Shown here piece by piece: positions 18,375 through 28,766 of a stretch of DNA of 64,000 nt. Both the position numbers and the translations under genes were made by a program. The notes below the pieces were generated by a model, which was not told the DNA's origin, did no database searches, and saw only the letters and a program-made list of their open reading frames with translations. This DNA comes from Chitinophagaceae bacterium (lineage in GTDB: Bacteria > Bacteroidota > Bacteroidia > Chitinophagales > Chitinophagaceae), in the NCBI GenBank assembly GCA_027489035.1, contig JAIYAN010000015.1, positions 124,001-188,000 of the forward strand. The letters are read 5' to 3'. Within the stretch, counting starts at the first letter, position 1; every line of letters starts with the position of its first letter.

Positions 18375-19420
18375 TGAATATGGGCAACACATTTAATTAT
18401 ATTATTCACAATCAAACAATTCAATTTCTTTTTGAAGATACTTTTTCTTCACTGTTGAAATATGCGCCCCAATCAAAAATTGTAATCATCACCGACGAAA
18501 ATATTGTTGCACATCATAAAAACTTGTTTGAAGGGTTTCATGTTATCAAAATTCAATCAGGCGAAATAAATAAAACGCAACAAACGGTAGATGCAATCAT
18601 TGACCAACTTTTAGCGGCTTCAATTGGAAAAGATGTTTTAATTGTTGGTGTTGGCGGTGGGGTAGTTACGGACATTGCAGGTTATGTAGCAAGTGTGTAT
18701 AAGCGCGGTACTCGATTGGGATTGGTTCCTACAAGTTTACTCGCCATGGTTGATGCGGTTTTAGGTGGTAAAAATGGCGTCAATGTTGGTCAATACAAAA
18801 ATATGGTGGGAACCATTCATCAACCCGAATTCATTTTATTTGATTTGAATTTCTTGAAGACGCTTCCCTTATCAGAATGGGAAAATGGATTTGCTGAAAT
18901 TATAAAACATGCTTGTATCAAAGATGCATCGATGTTTGAAAAACTTTCCAATCATAATCTTTCCGACTATCAAAATAATTCGATGTTATTGGCTACTTTG
19001 ATTGAAGAAAATGTTCACCTGAAAATGAATGTTGTTGTTGAAGATGTCTTTGAAAAGAAAGACAGAAAACTATTGAATTTTGGACACACACTCGGACATG
19101 CTATTGAAAATGTATACAATATGTCTCATGGAAAAGCGGTGAGTATAGGGATGATTTTTGCGGCTAAATTGTCGGAAAAAATAACAGGGTTTGATTCAAA
19201 TTCAACGCAACAAATGATTCAATTACTTGAAAAATATCAACTGCCCACAAGTTTTGAAATTGATAATGATAAAATTATAAAATTGCTTTTCGCAGATAAA
19301 AAACGCATCGGAAATGAGATGCATTTTGTGTTGTTGAACGAAATTGGATCAGCTGAAGCAAAGCCTATTTTATTGACTGATTTGGAAAAGTATATAAATG
19401 AAATCATGTTATGCGGGTAA
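18374..19420 (+). CDS. aroB: 3-dehydroquinate synthase
   Basis: Second shikimate step, cyclising DAHP to 3-dehydroquinate with NAD+ and a divalent metal. Characteristic parts in the 348 residues are the NAD-binding VGVGGGVVTDIAGYVASVYKRG, LLAMVDAVLGGKNGVN, the metal-binding glutamate region ENGFAEIIKHA, and the histidines in LNFGHTLGHAIE. Length is normal. The start ATG overlaps the upstream stop by one base; an ATG two codons later (MGNTF) is a minor alternative. The gene overlaps aroA by ten bases. Confidence 0.95.
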   Translation: MNMGNTFNYIIHNQTIQFLFEDTFSSLLKYAPQSKIVIITDENIVAHHKNLFEGFHVIKIQSGEINKTQQTVDAIIDQLLAASIGKDVLIVGVGGGVVTDIAGYVASVYKRGTRLGLVPTSLLAMVDAVLGGKNGVNVGQYKNMVGTIHQPEFILFDLNFLKTLPLSEWENGFAEIIKHACIKDASMFEKLSNHNLSDYQNNSMLLATLIEENVHLKMNVVVEDVFEKKDRKLLNFGHTLGHAIENVYNMSHGKAVSIGMIFAAKLSEKITGFDSNSTQQMIQLLEKYQLPTSFEIDNDKIIKLLFADKKRIGNEMHFVLLNEIGSAEAKPILLTDLEKYINEIMLCG

Positions 19421-20682
19421 AAATTCTTCCTTTAGAAATCAAGGGTGATTTTTTTGCGCCCCCCAGTAAAAGCATGATGCAACGTGCTTGTGCGCTTGGT
19501 TTGCTTAATTTCGGTACCACCAATATTTTAAACCCTGGGTATAGCAATGATGATCTTGCAGCAATTTCTATTATTGAATCTTTGGGGGCAAGGGTACAAA
19601 AAAATAATCAATCTATTGTTATTAGTAGCAATGGGAAAGTAAATCCCAATCCAACTATTTTTTGTGGGGAAAGCGGACTTTCGTTCCGTCTTTTTTCAAT
19701 TGTTGCAGCTATTGCTTCAAAAGAGTTTACCATTACAGGTACTGGCTCATTATTAAATAGAAGAATGGATACCTTAATTGAAATGTTTCATGCTTTAGAT
19801 GTTAAGATATCGTCTAATGATGACCGTTTGCCTTTTAAAATTAATGGTCCAATTGTGCCAAAAAACATTTCAGTAGATGGCAGCAAAAGCTCTCAATATC
19901 TAACCGGATTGTTGATGGCTTTGTGCAGTTCAGCAGAAGAACCTGTAACCATTAATGTTGAAAATTTAGTAAGCAAACCTTACATCGATTTAACCCTCGG
20001 AATGATGCGATTTTTTGGTTGTGAAATCACACATGAAGCGTATCAGCATTTTCATATTAACCCTAAGCAAAAAGTTGAAAAAAATATAGAAATTTCTATT
20101 GAAGGTGATTGGAGCTCTGCATCATTTTTTTTAGTAGCCGGTGCAATACATGGGGGCATTAATGTTGCTGGATTGAACATCAATTCCAAACAAGCTGATA
20201 GAATGATTTTGGACGTGTTGAATCAAGCAGGCGTAAACTATCGCATATCCAATCAACAGATTCAATTTTCAAAAACCAACGATTTAAAATCCTTTGCATT
20301 TGATGCTACCGATTGTCCGGATTTATTTCCGCCTTTGGTTGTGCTTGCTTTGTATTGTAATGGAATTTCATCAATAAAAGGTGTCCACAGATTGTTGAAT
20401 AAAGAAAGTAATCGTGCTTTTGCATTACAATCTGTATTTTCGAAAATGGGCGCTCAAATTGATATTGTAGATGATGAAATGTTTGTACAAGGCAATACAG
20501 TTTTAACTGGCACAGAAGTAGGATCGCATCATGATCATCGAATTGCGATGGCGATTTCTATTGCTGCATTATCAGCTAAAGGAGAAACTTCAATTCTAGA
20601 TGCTGAAGCAGTACACAAATCATTTCCCGAATTTTATGATAAACTAAAATTATTGGGTTGTTCATTATCTTTAATCAAATAA
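19411..20682 (+). CDS. aroA: 3-phosphoshikimate 1-carboxyvinyltransferase (EPSP synthase)
   Basis: Transfers enolpyruvyl from phosphoenolpyruvate to shikimate 3-phosphate. The 423 residues show the PPSKSMMQRACALG start, CGESGLSFRLFSIVAA, the SSQYLTGLLMAL and the C-terminal DHRIAMAISIAAL segments. In place of the usual NAGTA-type loop after the GN motif there is CGESGLSFR; this Bacteroidota variant differs from the class I NAGTAMR loop and may affect inhibitor sensitivity, which is an inference. The reading frame starts inside the aroB 3' end, so translation is likely coupled, and aroC follows after six bases. Confidence 0.93.
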   Translation: MRVKILPLEIKGDFFAPPSKSMMQRACALGLLNFGTTNILNPGYSNDDLAAISIIESLGARVQKNNQSIVISSNGKVNPNPTIFCGESGLSFRLFSIVAAIASKEFTITGTGSLLNRRMDTLIEMFHALDVKISSNDDRLPFKINGPIVPKNISVDGSKSSQYLTGLLMALCSSAEEPVTINVENLVSKPYIDLTLGMMRFFGCEITHEAYQHFHINPKQKVEKNIEISIEGDWSSASFFLVAGAIHGGINVAGLNINSKQADRMILDVLNQAGVNYRISNQQIQFSKTNDLKSFAFDATDCPDLFPPLVVLALYCNGISSIKGVHRLLNKESNRAFALQSVFSKMGAQIDIVDDEMFVQGNTVLTGTEVGSHHDHRIAMAISIAALSAKGETSILDAEAVHKSFPEFYDKLKLLGCSLSLIK

Positions 20683-20688
20683 TTTTTC

Positions 20689-21678
20689 ATGAATAGTTTT
20701 GGCAGAAATTTTCGAGTACATATTTTCGGCGAATCGCACGGACCAATGGTGGGCATTACAGTTGATGGTTGTTTGCCAGGAATGCCCATTTCTGAATCAG
20801 ATTTCTTAAATGATTTATCAAGACGAAAGGGTGGAGTATCAGCAGGAACAACTTCTCGAACAGAAACCGATAAGCCCATTTTTTTATCGGGTGTTTTTAA
20901 TGGATTTACAACCGGCGCTCCTTTAACTATCGCTTTTGAAAATAACAACACACAATCAAAAGATTATGATGCAATACGTGCTATCCCAAGACCTGGGCAT
21001 GCTGATTTTGTAGCCACAAAAAAGTTTAATGGGTTTGAGGATTATAGAGGCGGCGGACATTTTAGTGGTAGACTAACAGTATGCTTAGTAGCAGCAGGTG
21101 TGGTTGCAAAAAAAATGATTGCAAAAAAAACAGAACAATCTCCAATCCAAATTTTGGCAGACATTTTGGAGGTTGGCGGTTTAACAGATGTTGAAAAAGC
21201 AATCGAATTGGCCATTGAAAATCAAGATAGTATTGGAGGGATAATTGAATGTAAGGTTAAAAATTTACCCATTGGAAATGGTTCTCCATTTTTTGATTCT
21301 ATTGAATCTTTAATTAGCCATGCGGTGTTTTCTATTCCAGCCATAAAAGGTATTGAATTTGGTTCGGGTTTTTCGGCAGCAAAAATGAAGGGAAGTGAAC
21401 ATAATGATTCCATAATTAATGAAACTGGTGCAACATCAAGCAATCATTCGGGAGGCATTTCTGGCGGATTGTCTAATGGAAATGATATCGAATTTAGGGT
21501 GGTTGTAAAACCCACTTCTTCAACACCCAAATTGCAGGAGTCCTACAATATTGTCACCAATCAAATTGAACCATTTGCCATTAAAGGCCGTCATGATTTA
21601 TGTATTGCTTTACGTGTTCCTCCGGTGTTAGAAGCTGTAACGGCTTTGGTTATTGCGGATTTGTTGATGTTGGGGTGA
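20689..21678 (+). CDS. aroC: Chorismate synthase
   Basis: Last shikimate step, anti-elimination of phosphate from EPSP using reduced FMN. Typical motifs are FRVHIFGESHGPMVG, DLSRRKGGVSAGTTSRTE, RPGHADFVATKKF, DYRGGGHFSGR and GRHDLCIALRVPPVLEAV. At 329 residues it is shorter than the common 350-390, but all signature segments are present and the C-terminus reads through to IADLLMLG, so it seems to be a compact form and not a truncation. It closes the aro operon, and a mosaic repeat begins immediately after the stop. Confidence 0.94.
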   Translation: MNSFGRNFRVHIFGESHGPMVGITVDGCLPGMPISESDFLNDLSRRKGGVSAGTTSRTETDKPIFLSGVFNGFTTGAPLTIAFENNNTQSKDYDAIRAIPRPGHADFVATKKFNGFEDYRGGGHFSGRLTVCLVAAGVVAKKMIAKKTEQSPIQILADILEVGGLTDVEKAIELAIENQDSIGGIIECKVKNLPIGNGSPFFDSIESLISHAVFSIPAIKGIEFGSGFSAAKMKGSEHNDSIINETGATSSNHSGGISGGLSNGNDIEFRVVVKPTSSTPKLQESYNIVTNQIEPFAIKGRHDLCIALRVPPVLEAVTALVIADLLMLG

Positions 21679-21880
21679 GGGGTTTCGCGTTCGCGAAGTT
21701 TTTTGAAACACAAAGACACGAAGACAGGAAGGCACGAAGTTTTTTGAAACACAAAGGCACAAAGACACAAAGGCACGAAGTTTTTTATAGTACAAAGCTG
21801 CTAATAAATGGAAAATACTTCCAACCTTAAACCATTAAACTATTAAACCAGCGAAGCGATTTAAACCTTTCTAACCTCTC
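21679..21880. repeat. Mosaic intergenic repeat between aroC and the adhesin gene
   Basis: Two consecutive copies of the GGCACGAAGTTTTTTGAAACAC / AAAGGCACAAAG module, a GGAAAATACTTCC element and an AACCAGCGAAGCGATTTAAAC unit. The genes on both sides are convergent. A TTCGCGTTCGCGAA palindrome lies at its left end. Confidence 0.75.
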
Positions 21881-21883
21881 TCA

Positions 21884-21918
21884 AAAAAATTAACCCACCG
21901 TTTAAACAGTGGGTTAAA
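21884..21918 (-). terminator. Terminator of the adhesin gene
   Basis: TTAACCCAC and GTGGGTTAA form a stem around a loop containing the palindrome TTTAAA. Read on the minus strand it is followed by TTTTTTT, so it serves the reverse-strand adhesin gene, whose stop is about 120 bases upstream in that direction. Confidence 0.8.
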
Positions 21919-21959
21919 AATTAAAAAACTATTTCAAGTTCAAAAAACCTTTTGAACCT

Positions 21960-22036
21960 TTTGTAAGGGTTGAATATTTCCAACCCCTTCAAACCTCACA
22001 AACCTCTCAAACCTCTCAAACCTCTCAAACCTCTTT
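21960..22036. repeat. Nine-base tandem array at the adhesin 3' end
   Basis: On the coding strand of the adhesin, units of GAGAGGTTT repeat with period nine starting within six bases of the stop codon and decay into AGGGGTTGG. An AAGGGTTGAATATTTCCAACCCCTT-like inverted pair (about 21967-21990) follows, forming a hairpin. Confidence 0.7.
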
Positions 22037-22039
22037 CTC

Positions 22040-25000
22040 TTATCTAATCAACAATACCGTTTTCTTTTGCAATACCGATTTGCCATTTTTATCAATTCCT
22101 TTGATGATATATACATAGGTTCCTGCTGGTTGTGGTTTACCTTGGTAAGTACCATCCCAACCTCTTAAATATCGATTGGTTTCAAATATTAATTTCCCCA
22201 AACGATTATAAACCCTGAAGTAGTCAGTGGTTCTCATGCCTGCTGGGATACCTCTAAATACATCATTTAATCCATCACCATTTGGTGTAAATGAGTTTGG
22301 TACATAGTATAGTGGTTGATCTCTGTTTACTCCTGCACCATCTATTACACGCACAAATATTGAATCTTTTCCGACACATCCACCAATATCACGAATGGTT
22401 ACTACAAACATTTGATCTTGTAATAAAGTAGCTATCGGGTTGTAAATATTTGCACTGCTTAATGGGAATGAAGGTGTCCAAGTAAATTCAACTGCATCAG
22501 GACCACCAGTTGCCAACAATTGATGAGGCTGCCCACTAATTGCAATAGTGTCCCTTCCAGCATTTGCAGGTAATGGAGGTTGAACAGTTACTTTTACGGT
22601 ATCTTTTTCAGCGAAATTACATCCATATTCATCCCTTACTGTTAAAGTGAAAACAGCTGTAGTTAAAGGATCTACCATTGTATTTTGACTAAACGGAGTA
22701 GTTGCAATACTTGCTGGTGTCCACTCGTAATTTACTGAGCCGGAAAGATTTGTTGCAGAGCCCAACAATTGACATGAATCGTATTGACAAATGATATAGT
22801 TTGGACCAGCATTAGGAATAGGCTTGCGTAATACCCTTACTACAATGGTATCCCATCTTTCACAAACACCCCATTGTGCTTTTACAACATAGGTAGTCGT
22901 GTCATTAGGTGTTGCAACTGGATTTTCAATGTTGCTGTTGTTTAATGTATTTATTAAAGTTGGATTTGGAATTGTAGACCAGCTGAAAATATTGGCTTCG
23001 TTACTAAAGTTTGGAACTAAGGTAACAGACGATTCTACACAAACGGTTGTGTCGTTAACAGGAGTTACAACCATGTTGTCTATTAATGTTACATTGACAC
23101 TAGTATTTGCCACGCAACCATTATTGTCTTTAACCCTTATGTTTGGAAAGTTTCCACCAGAAACTACAAAGGTTGGACTTGCTTGATAGCTTGTACCTCC
23201 GTTTATAGAATAGGTATATCCTGGTGTACCGTCTAATCCTGCTACAGTTATTTGGGCATCGTCACCATTACATGTTCCAGCAGTAGATGTTGCTGAAGCT
23301 GTTAGTAAAGTAGGTTCGCCCAAGATAAATGTGGTGTCTTTCAAACAACCTACGTTATCTTTTATTCTGATTGTATGTGATCCAGCATTTAAAGTATTAA
23401 AGGTTGCTGATGCTTGATATGTTGCTCCAGCGTCTATTGAATATTGATAGGTAGGAACTCCACCTGTTGGTGATAATGTAACAATACCATTTGATTCTCC
23501 ATTACAAAGTGGTTGTGTTGTAGTAAATGTAGCCGATGGAATTGTAATTGGTGGATTCGAGGTTACAATTGCAGTTCCGTTTCCTCCGCATCCACTCGGG
23601 ATTGTAGAGAAATTATAACTGTAAGTACCCGGGGCTAAGCCTGAAAAAGTAGGGGTGGTTTGAACGATTTGAGTTGGGAATCCAGGATTTAATGTGTATG
23701 AATAATTTCCTGGAATATTTGGCACAATAGTAATGCTTCCGTCATTTATGTTAGAACATACTGCATTAACTACTGTTGGTAATGATGTTAAACCAGGACC
23801 AGCAGGAACAACCGCTGGAACTTGTGCTTGACATCCTAAATTATCTCTAATGATTATGAATTGACCTACGTTTGAGGCAAGATTTGTAAATGTATATGAA
23901 GTAGGAAGTATGCCCGGAATGAATGGACCACTATTAATTGAGTAAGAATATGGACCAGCACCGCCAATTGGTGTAACTGTAATGGTTCCATTGTTTACGC
24001 CTGGACATGACGTAGGTGTAGCCGTAAATGTTCCTGCAAAACCAGGGCCAACGCCCACATTAACAGATACTGTACCTTGACAACCAAAGTTATCTTTTAC
24101 AATAATTGTGTGCGGACCAGATGATACATTAATAAATGTTGCTGTAGGTGAAAATTCTGGTACAAAAGGTGATCCATCTAATGAATAAGTAAATGGTGCA
24201 GTTCCAGTTGTTGAACTTACTAAAATGGTTCCATTATTTACACCAGTACAAGAAGTTGCAGTAGATATTGCTGAAGCAGTAACGCCTGTGCCATCAGTAA
24301 GTACAGCCGTTTTTGTACCCTGGCATCCAGTTGCATCTCTTATAGTTACAGTTTGACTACCAGATGCTAAACCTGTGAATGTATATGGTCCTGCTGGTTG
24401 TGGAGTAGTTGGAACCCAAGTAACACCTCCATTAATTGAAAATTGATAAGGTGCCAATCCACTTGTAGGTGTTACAGTAAAAGTTGCATTATTATTACCC
24501 GCACATGTGGTTGGGGTATTTGTTGCTGAGGAGGTTATTCCTGTTCCTGCACCTATTGTTGCTGTTCTAATTCCTCTACAACCTACAGCATCTACAATTG
24601 TGATACTATATGGAGAAGTCAATCCAGCTAACCCTGTAAATGTGGCACTATTTGGTCCTCCTATTGGTGAAGTAATGGTTTGATTGTAACCATTACTTCC
24701 AACCATTGTGAAAGAATAAGGGGCTACTCCTGTTGCGCCAGTTACTGTAACAGTTGCTGATCCATTTCCCGATCCCGGACAGCTTTCCGAGGTTGTGGTT
24801 GGAAAACTAGTAGATAGTGGTGTTCCTGCAGTAATTATTGCATTTGAAGTAGTAACTGTACATCCTGTAGGATCTAATATCGTAACGGTATAGGTTCCAG
24901 GTTGCAAATTGGTAAACACACCTGCAGAAATAGAAGATACAGTTTGTGGACCACTAGAGCTATTTAACGTATATAAAAACAAATCTGTATTTCCTGGAGT

Positions 25001-26362
25001 TAAATTAGTTGGGGTAACGGTTATCGATCCATTGTTTACACCTGGGCAACTACAAGCTGTTATCACTGGAGTAGGAGGTGCTACAGCGCTTGATGCACCT
25101 ACGTTAATGGTTATTGTATTGGTACATCCATTGCCATCAGTTGCAGTAACAGTGTGATTTCCACCAGATAAATTATTAAATGTGTATTGTAGTGGTGATG
25201 TTGACACTGTTTGTGGAGCTCCTCCGTCAATCGAAAATGTACAAGAAGTAGAATTGGTTGCTGCTGTAACAGTTGCAGATCCTATGTTTTGTCCGCAAGT
25301 TGTATTTACAATTGATGAAGTTACTGGAAGTTGAGGGATTTTGTTTACATAAACTGTGTCCAAACTAAATACAGTTGCATTTGGATCGGTAATACTGCGA
25401 TAAGTTGTTTTAACAACATACATATTGTTTCCTGTTGGAGGACAAACATTTGGAAAATTTACACTAAATGTATTTTCATTCAATCTGGTTGTATCGCCAG
25501 TTGCAACCAATGTACCTGCTTGGTCTAATAATTGTACAGAACGATACAATGGACTTCCACCGATTGGATAAAAACGCCATACTTCAGTCATGCCAATACT
25601 TCCCCATGGCGCATCTGTTGCTCTTCTGTTTGGTGCCATTATGCCTTTTGTACGGGTTTGATCTTGTAATCCAACCATTGCTCTGCCACTATTCCAGCCG
25701 GCACAAATTTGTTTGTCTTTAATAAATACATCAATAATGCCTGTTGTTTCATGTAACACAATCTGATGTGTATTTTCAATCAAACTATTGCAACTAAACA
25801 TAGGCACTTTAAAGAAACTTAATACCCATTTCCTATTTGGAGCCGTTCCAAATAAGTTATATTTTATATGTAAATTAGGAGAGAATTGCCCGCCGGCTGG
25901 ATAATATAAATCATGGTATGGTCCCATAATTAAAGAAGCATCATATGCTGTATTCGGTACATTTCCTGCACTTAAATTCCATTGTGAAAATTGGTTAGCT
26001 CTTGTTAAATCAAAACAAACGGTACCGTTGTCACTTGCTAACAATTGGGTGTAGTTTACTCCATAAAATGGGAAAGTGAATCCAATATTAATCACACCAG
26101 AATAACGGTCATCCAGACTAAGATAAGTAGACGCCCCTCCAACTTCAGACAGATCATAAGGTCTGCATGGTGCAACCTGTGGTACTTCGGCAAGCGTATA
26201 ATCCGTACCCAATTCACGTATATCGGGAATTTTAGCGAATAGTGTAAAACAACTTGTGTTACATCCTATTGTTGTGTCTCTTGGACAAGTGTAAGACATT
26301 AATTGGCCAAAGCTGTTGTAAGAAAAAACTACAGATAGAAATAATGGTAAAAATTTGCGCAT
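22040..26362 (-). CDS. Large secreted adhesin-like protein with SprB-type repeats and a type IX secretion C-terminal domain
   Basis: 1440 residues. A signal peptide (MRKFLPLFLSVVFSYNSFGQ) precedes an N-terminal beta-rich domain (about 20-340). Residues 352-1095 are nine diverged repeats of 65-85 residues of the SprB type, each with a CxGxNNGSITVT start, a PYxYSIDGG core and a GxHTVTxxDxxGC end. Three Ig/PKD-like domains follow (about 1095-1342). The C-terminal 90 residues (YYVPNSFTPNGDGLNDVF, VYNRLGKLIFE, GWDGTYQGKPQPAGTYVY, KKTVLLIR) are the gliding-motility-associated/type B sorting domain used by the type IX secretion system. The protein is therefore probably displayed on or released from the surface and may act in adhesion or gliding. 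No secretion genes are in the window. Confidence 0.93.
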   Translation of the reverse strand: MRKFLPLFLSVVFSYNSFGQLMSYTCPRDTTIGCNTSCFTLFAKIPDIRELGTDYTLAEVPQVAPCRPYDLSEVGGASTYLSLDDRYSGVINIGFTFPFYGVNYTQLLASDNGTVCFDLTRANQFSQWNLSAGNVPNTAYDASLIMGPYHDLYYPAGGQFSPNLHIKYNLFGTAPNRKWVLSFFKVPMFSCNSLIENTHQIVLHETTGIIDVFIKDKQICAGWNSGRAMVGLQDQTRTKGIMAPNRRATDAPWGSIGMTEVWRFYPIGGSPLYRSVQLLDQAGTLVATGDTTRLNENTFSVNFPNVCPPTGNNMYVVKTTYRSITDPNATVFSLDTVYVNKIPQLPVTSSIVNTTCGQNIGSATVTAATNSTSCTFSIDGGAPQTVSTSPLQYTFNNLSGGNHTVTATDGNGCTNTITINVGASSAVAPPTPVITACSCPGVNNGSITVTPTNLTPGNTDLFLYTLNSSSGPQTVSSISAGVFTNLQPGTYTVTILDPTGCTVTTSNAIITAGTPLSTSFPTTTSESCPGSGNGSATVTVTGATGVAPYSFTMVGSNGYNQTITSPIGGPNSATFTGLAGLTSPYSITIVDAVGCRGIRTATIGAGTGITSSATNTPTTCAGNNNATFTVTPTSGLAPYQFSINGGVTWVPTTPQPAGPYTFTGLASGSQTVTIRDATGCQGTKTAVLTDGTGVTASAISTATSCTGVNNGTILVSSTTGTAPFTYSLDGSPFVPEFSPTATFINVSSGPHTIIVKDNFGCQGTVSVNVGVGPGFAGTFTATPTSCPGVNNGTITVTPIGGAGPYSYSINSGPFIPGILPTSYTFTNLASNVGQFIIIRDNLGCQAQVPAVVPAGPGLTSLPTVVNAVCSNINDGSITIVPNIPGNYSYTLNPGFPTQIVQTTPTFSGLAPGTYSYNFSTIPSGCGGNGTAIVTSNPPITIPSATFTTTQPLCNGESNGIVTLSPTGGVPTYQYSIDAGATYQASATFNTLNAGSHTIRIKDNVGCLKDTTFILGEPTLLTASATSTAGTCNGDDAQITVAGLDGTPGYTYSINGGTSYQASPTFVVSGGNFPNIRVKDNNGCVANTSVNVTLIDNMVVTPVNDTTVCVESSVTLVPNFSNEANIFSWSTIPNPTLINTLNNSNIENPVATPNDTTTYVVKAQWGVCERWDTIVVRVLRKPIPNAGPNYIICQYDSCQLLGSATNLSGSVNYEWTPASIATTPFSQNTMVDPLTTAVFTLTVRDEYGCNFAEKDTVKVTVQPPLPANAGRDTIAISGQPHQLLATGGPDAVEFTWTPSFPLSSANIYNPIATLLQDQMFVVTIRDIGGCVGKDSIFVRVIDGAGVNRDQPLYYVPNSFTPNGDGLNDVFRGIPAGMRTTDYFRVYNRLGKLIFETNRYLRGWDGTYQGKPQPAGTYVYIIKGIDKNGKSVLQKKTVLLIR

Positions 26363-26459
26363 GTAGATACAATTTAGTAGCTATAAAAGTATTAAAAAAT
26401 TGTGATTTTTAACCAAACTTTTTGTAATTGCGTCAAATTATATGAATTCAAAAAAAAAT

Positions 26460-28724
26460 CTACTTTATTTCAATTTCATCTATGAAAATCCACGCATTAT
26501 TGCCCGATCCGGGATTGTTTTCGGGAATTAAACCAATATTTTTTATAAATATCTTGATAAACCTTGCTTTTGATGATAATTTTTGACTGTAAATCAAATT
26601 GGAATTTCCCGAAATTTGAGGGTTTTCTACAATTTGAGTATAGTTAATGCCATCAATACTCAGCAAAAAGGTTACTTCTTTTGGTCGATAAATCCAACTC
26701 GCTTTTTGCTCAAAACTGTGTAATAAAATACTATCTACATTCATTTCTTTTTGCAAATCAATAATGACTTCAACATCATCTCCCCAAAAACCTAAAAACT
26801 GCGCTGATTTTGGCATACCCATTTTATTTTGAATGCCATCAACAAGTGTTTTTGAACCATTTGCAGCATAACTTTTATTGGGTTGAACACTAATACTTAT
26901 GGGTTTGCCTGTAGCTTTATTGATGAAAAAAGTTTGACTGATTTCGCTACTCAAAGGGTAATTTTTTTCGTCTTTTAATATGGCTTTATATTCCCCTGAT
27001 TGAGAAATTGGAAACGCTTCGTTGATTTGTTTTTCACTTTGGTTAGGTGCTGTGCAATAAATTTTTCCAAGCTTGTTTTTGGAAATTAAATGCCAAAATA
27101 TTTTACCTGAATCATTGTTGATAACATGACTTTCTACATCAAAATAAGCTTTACTATAATTGATTTTCCACAAATCATATCTAGCAAAAACGGTTGAAAT
27201 TTTTGCTTCAAATTTGTTGTAATTTTTATTGTCAAGTTTTGTCCATAATGCTTCTGAAAGTGCAGCAATTCTTGGGAATAACATGTACTCAACTTTTTTT
27301 TCATTATCCATGTATTCGGTCCACATATTTGCTTGTGCGCCTAAAATATACGGTGTTTCATGTGGCATTAATGCTTCTGGAATTGGATTGTAATTGTAAA
27401 CTGCTTTTAGTGTATTTAGACCACCTTGTGTTACGGAATCTTCGTTGATGCTTTGTGTATGATCAAAATACAAAGGTGTTCCGGGAGTCATCACAACTTC
27501 ATGCTGTTGTTTGGCTGCTGAAATTCCACCTTCTTCTCCGCGCCAGCTCATCACTGCTGCATTTGGGGCTAGTCCGCCTTCCATAATTTCATCCCATCCA
27601 ATAATTTTTTTACCTTTTTTATTGATGTGTTTTTCTATTTCACCAATGAAATATCCTTGAAGTTCATGCTCATCTTTAAGATTCTGTTCTTTCATTTTTT
27701 TCTGACAAACTTTACATTCTTTCCATTTTGTTTTTGCACATTCATCGCCACCAATATGAATGGTTTTAGATGGAAATAGTGAAATAATTTCATCCAAAAC
27801 ATTTTCGTAAAATTGATAAGTACTATCGTTTCCAGCGCATAAAGCATCATCCGCTACACCCCAAGTTTCCATTACTTTGTAAGGACCTTTTGTACAGCCT
27901 AAAAATGGATAGGAGGCAAGCGCAGACAAACTATGTCCGGGCATTTCAATTTCTGGAATGATGTTGATATATCTTTTAGAAGCATAATCAATCACTTCTT
28001 TAATTTCTGATTGAGTATAATAACCACTATATTTTCTACCATCATACTTATTGCTTCCATAAGGTCCAATTAGTGTTTGACTTCTAATGCTACCAATCTT
28101 TGTGAGCAAAGGATATTTTTTAATTTCTATTCTCCAACCCTGATCATCTGTAAGGTGCCAATGAAAAGTATTGAGTTTATGTAAAGCCAAAAAATCAATA
28201 TATTTTTTGATAAAGGATACTGGAAAAAAATGTCGGGCAACATCAAGGTGTAAACCTCTATAGCCGAAACGAGGTGCATCAAAAATGGTTAAACAAGGAA
28301 TTTTTTTATTTGAAATTTCTGTAGGTAATAATTGAATCAAACTTTGCATGCCATAAAACACGCCAGATTCGGAGCCTTCAATAATAATTTTATTTTGCTC
28401 AACATTGAGCATATAGGTTTCATTTTCAGCGACTTGCTTATGCAGTACTATTGTGTTGTTTGAGTTATTTATAATTTTTAAATCTCCATTATATGACCTT
28501 GCTTTTAATTTTATTTTGTAATGTTGAAGCAAAAATGAGTGTAAGAAATTTTTCGAATTAATTGATGCTGAATCATAGTACAAGATTGTTTCATTGTTTA
28601 ATTCAAAATGTCCTTCTTTTTGAATTGTAGAAATTGGTGTTGGAATTATTGCTGGGATTGATTGTGTAAATCCGTTAGAAAAAACAGATAAACCAATTAT
28701 GATTAAAATAAAAAAACGGCACAT
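26460..28724 (-). CDS. Secreted beta-N-acetylhexosaminidase, GH20
   Basis: Hydrolyses terminal N-acetylhexosamine from chitin fragments or glycans in the periplasm or outside. The frame is open further upstream, but the ATG at 28724 gives a clean signal peptide (MCRFFILIIIGLSVFSNGFTQ) and avoids overlap with the divergent gene, giving 754 residues. Residues 24-150 are the GH20 N-terminal domain. The catalytic barrel follows with FGYRGLHLDVARHF, NTFHWHLTDDQGWR, EIEMPGHS and the catalytic Asp-Glu pair in HIGGDECAKTKW (327-328). The C-terminal 120 residues (WGDDVEVIIDLQKEMNVDSILLHS ... FIKIFIKNIG) resemble a discoidin/F5-8 type carbohydrate-binding domain. It follows the adhesin's 5' end on the same strand but has a separate gap of about 100 bases. 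Confidence 0.94.
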   Translation of the reverse strand: MCRFFILIIIGLSVFSNGFTQSIPAIIPTPISTIQKEGHFELNNETILYYDSASINSKNFLHSFLLQHYKIKLKARSYNGDLKIINNSNNTIVLHKQVAENETYMLNVEQNKIIIEGSESGVFYGMQSLIQLLPTEISNKKIPCLTIFDAPRFGYRGLHLDVARHFFPVSFIKKYIDFLALHKLNTFHWHLTDDQGWRIEIKKYPLLTKIGSIRSQTLIGPYGSNKYDGRKYSGYYTQSEIKEVIDYASKRYINIIPEIEMPGHSLSALASYPFLGCTKGPYKVMETWGVADDALCAGNDSTYQFYENVLDEIISLFPSKTIHIGGDECAKTKWKECKVCQKKMKEQNLKDEHELQGYFIGEIEKHINKKGKKIIGWDEIMEGGLAPNAAVMSWRGEEGGISAAKQQHEVVMTPGTPLYFDHTQSINEDSVTQGGLNTLKAVYNYNPIPEALMPHETPYILGAQANMWTEYMDNEKKVEYMLFPRIAALSEALWTKLDNKNYNKFEAKISTVFARYDLWKINYSKAYFDVESHVINNDSGKIFWHLISKNKLGKIYCTAPNQSEKQINEAFPISQSGEYKAILKDEKNYPLSSEISQTFFINKATGKPISISVQPNKSYAANGSKTLVDGIQNKMGMPKSAQFLGFWGDDVEVIIDLQKEMNVDSILLHSFEQKASWIYRPKEVTFLLSIDGINYTQIVENPQISGNSNLIYSQKLSSKARFIKIFIKNIGLIPENNPGSGNNAWIFIDEIEIK

Positions 28725-28766
28725 AAATATTTGATTTAAATTAGCGTCAATAACAAAATAAAAATA

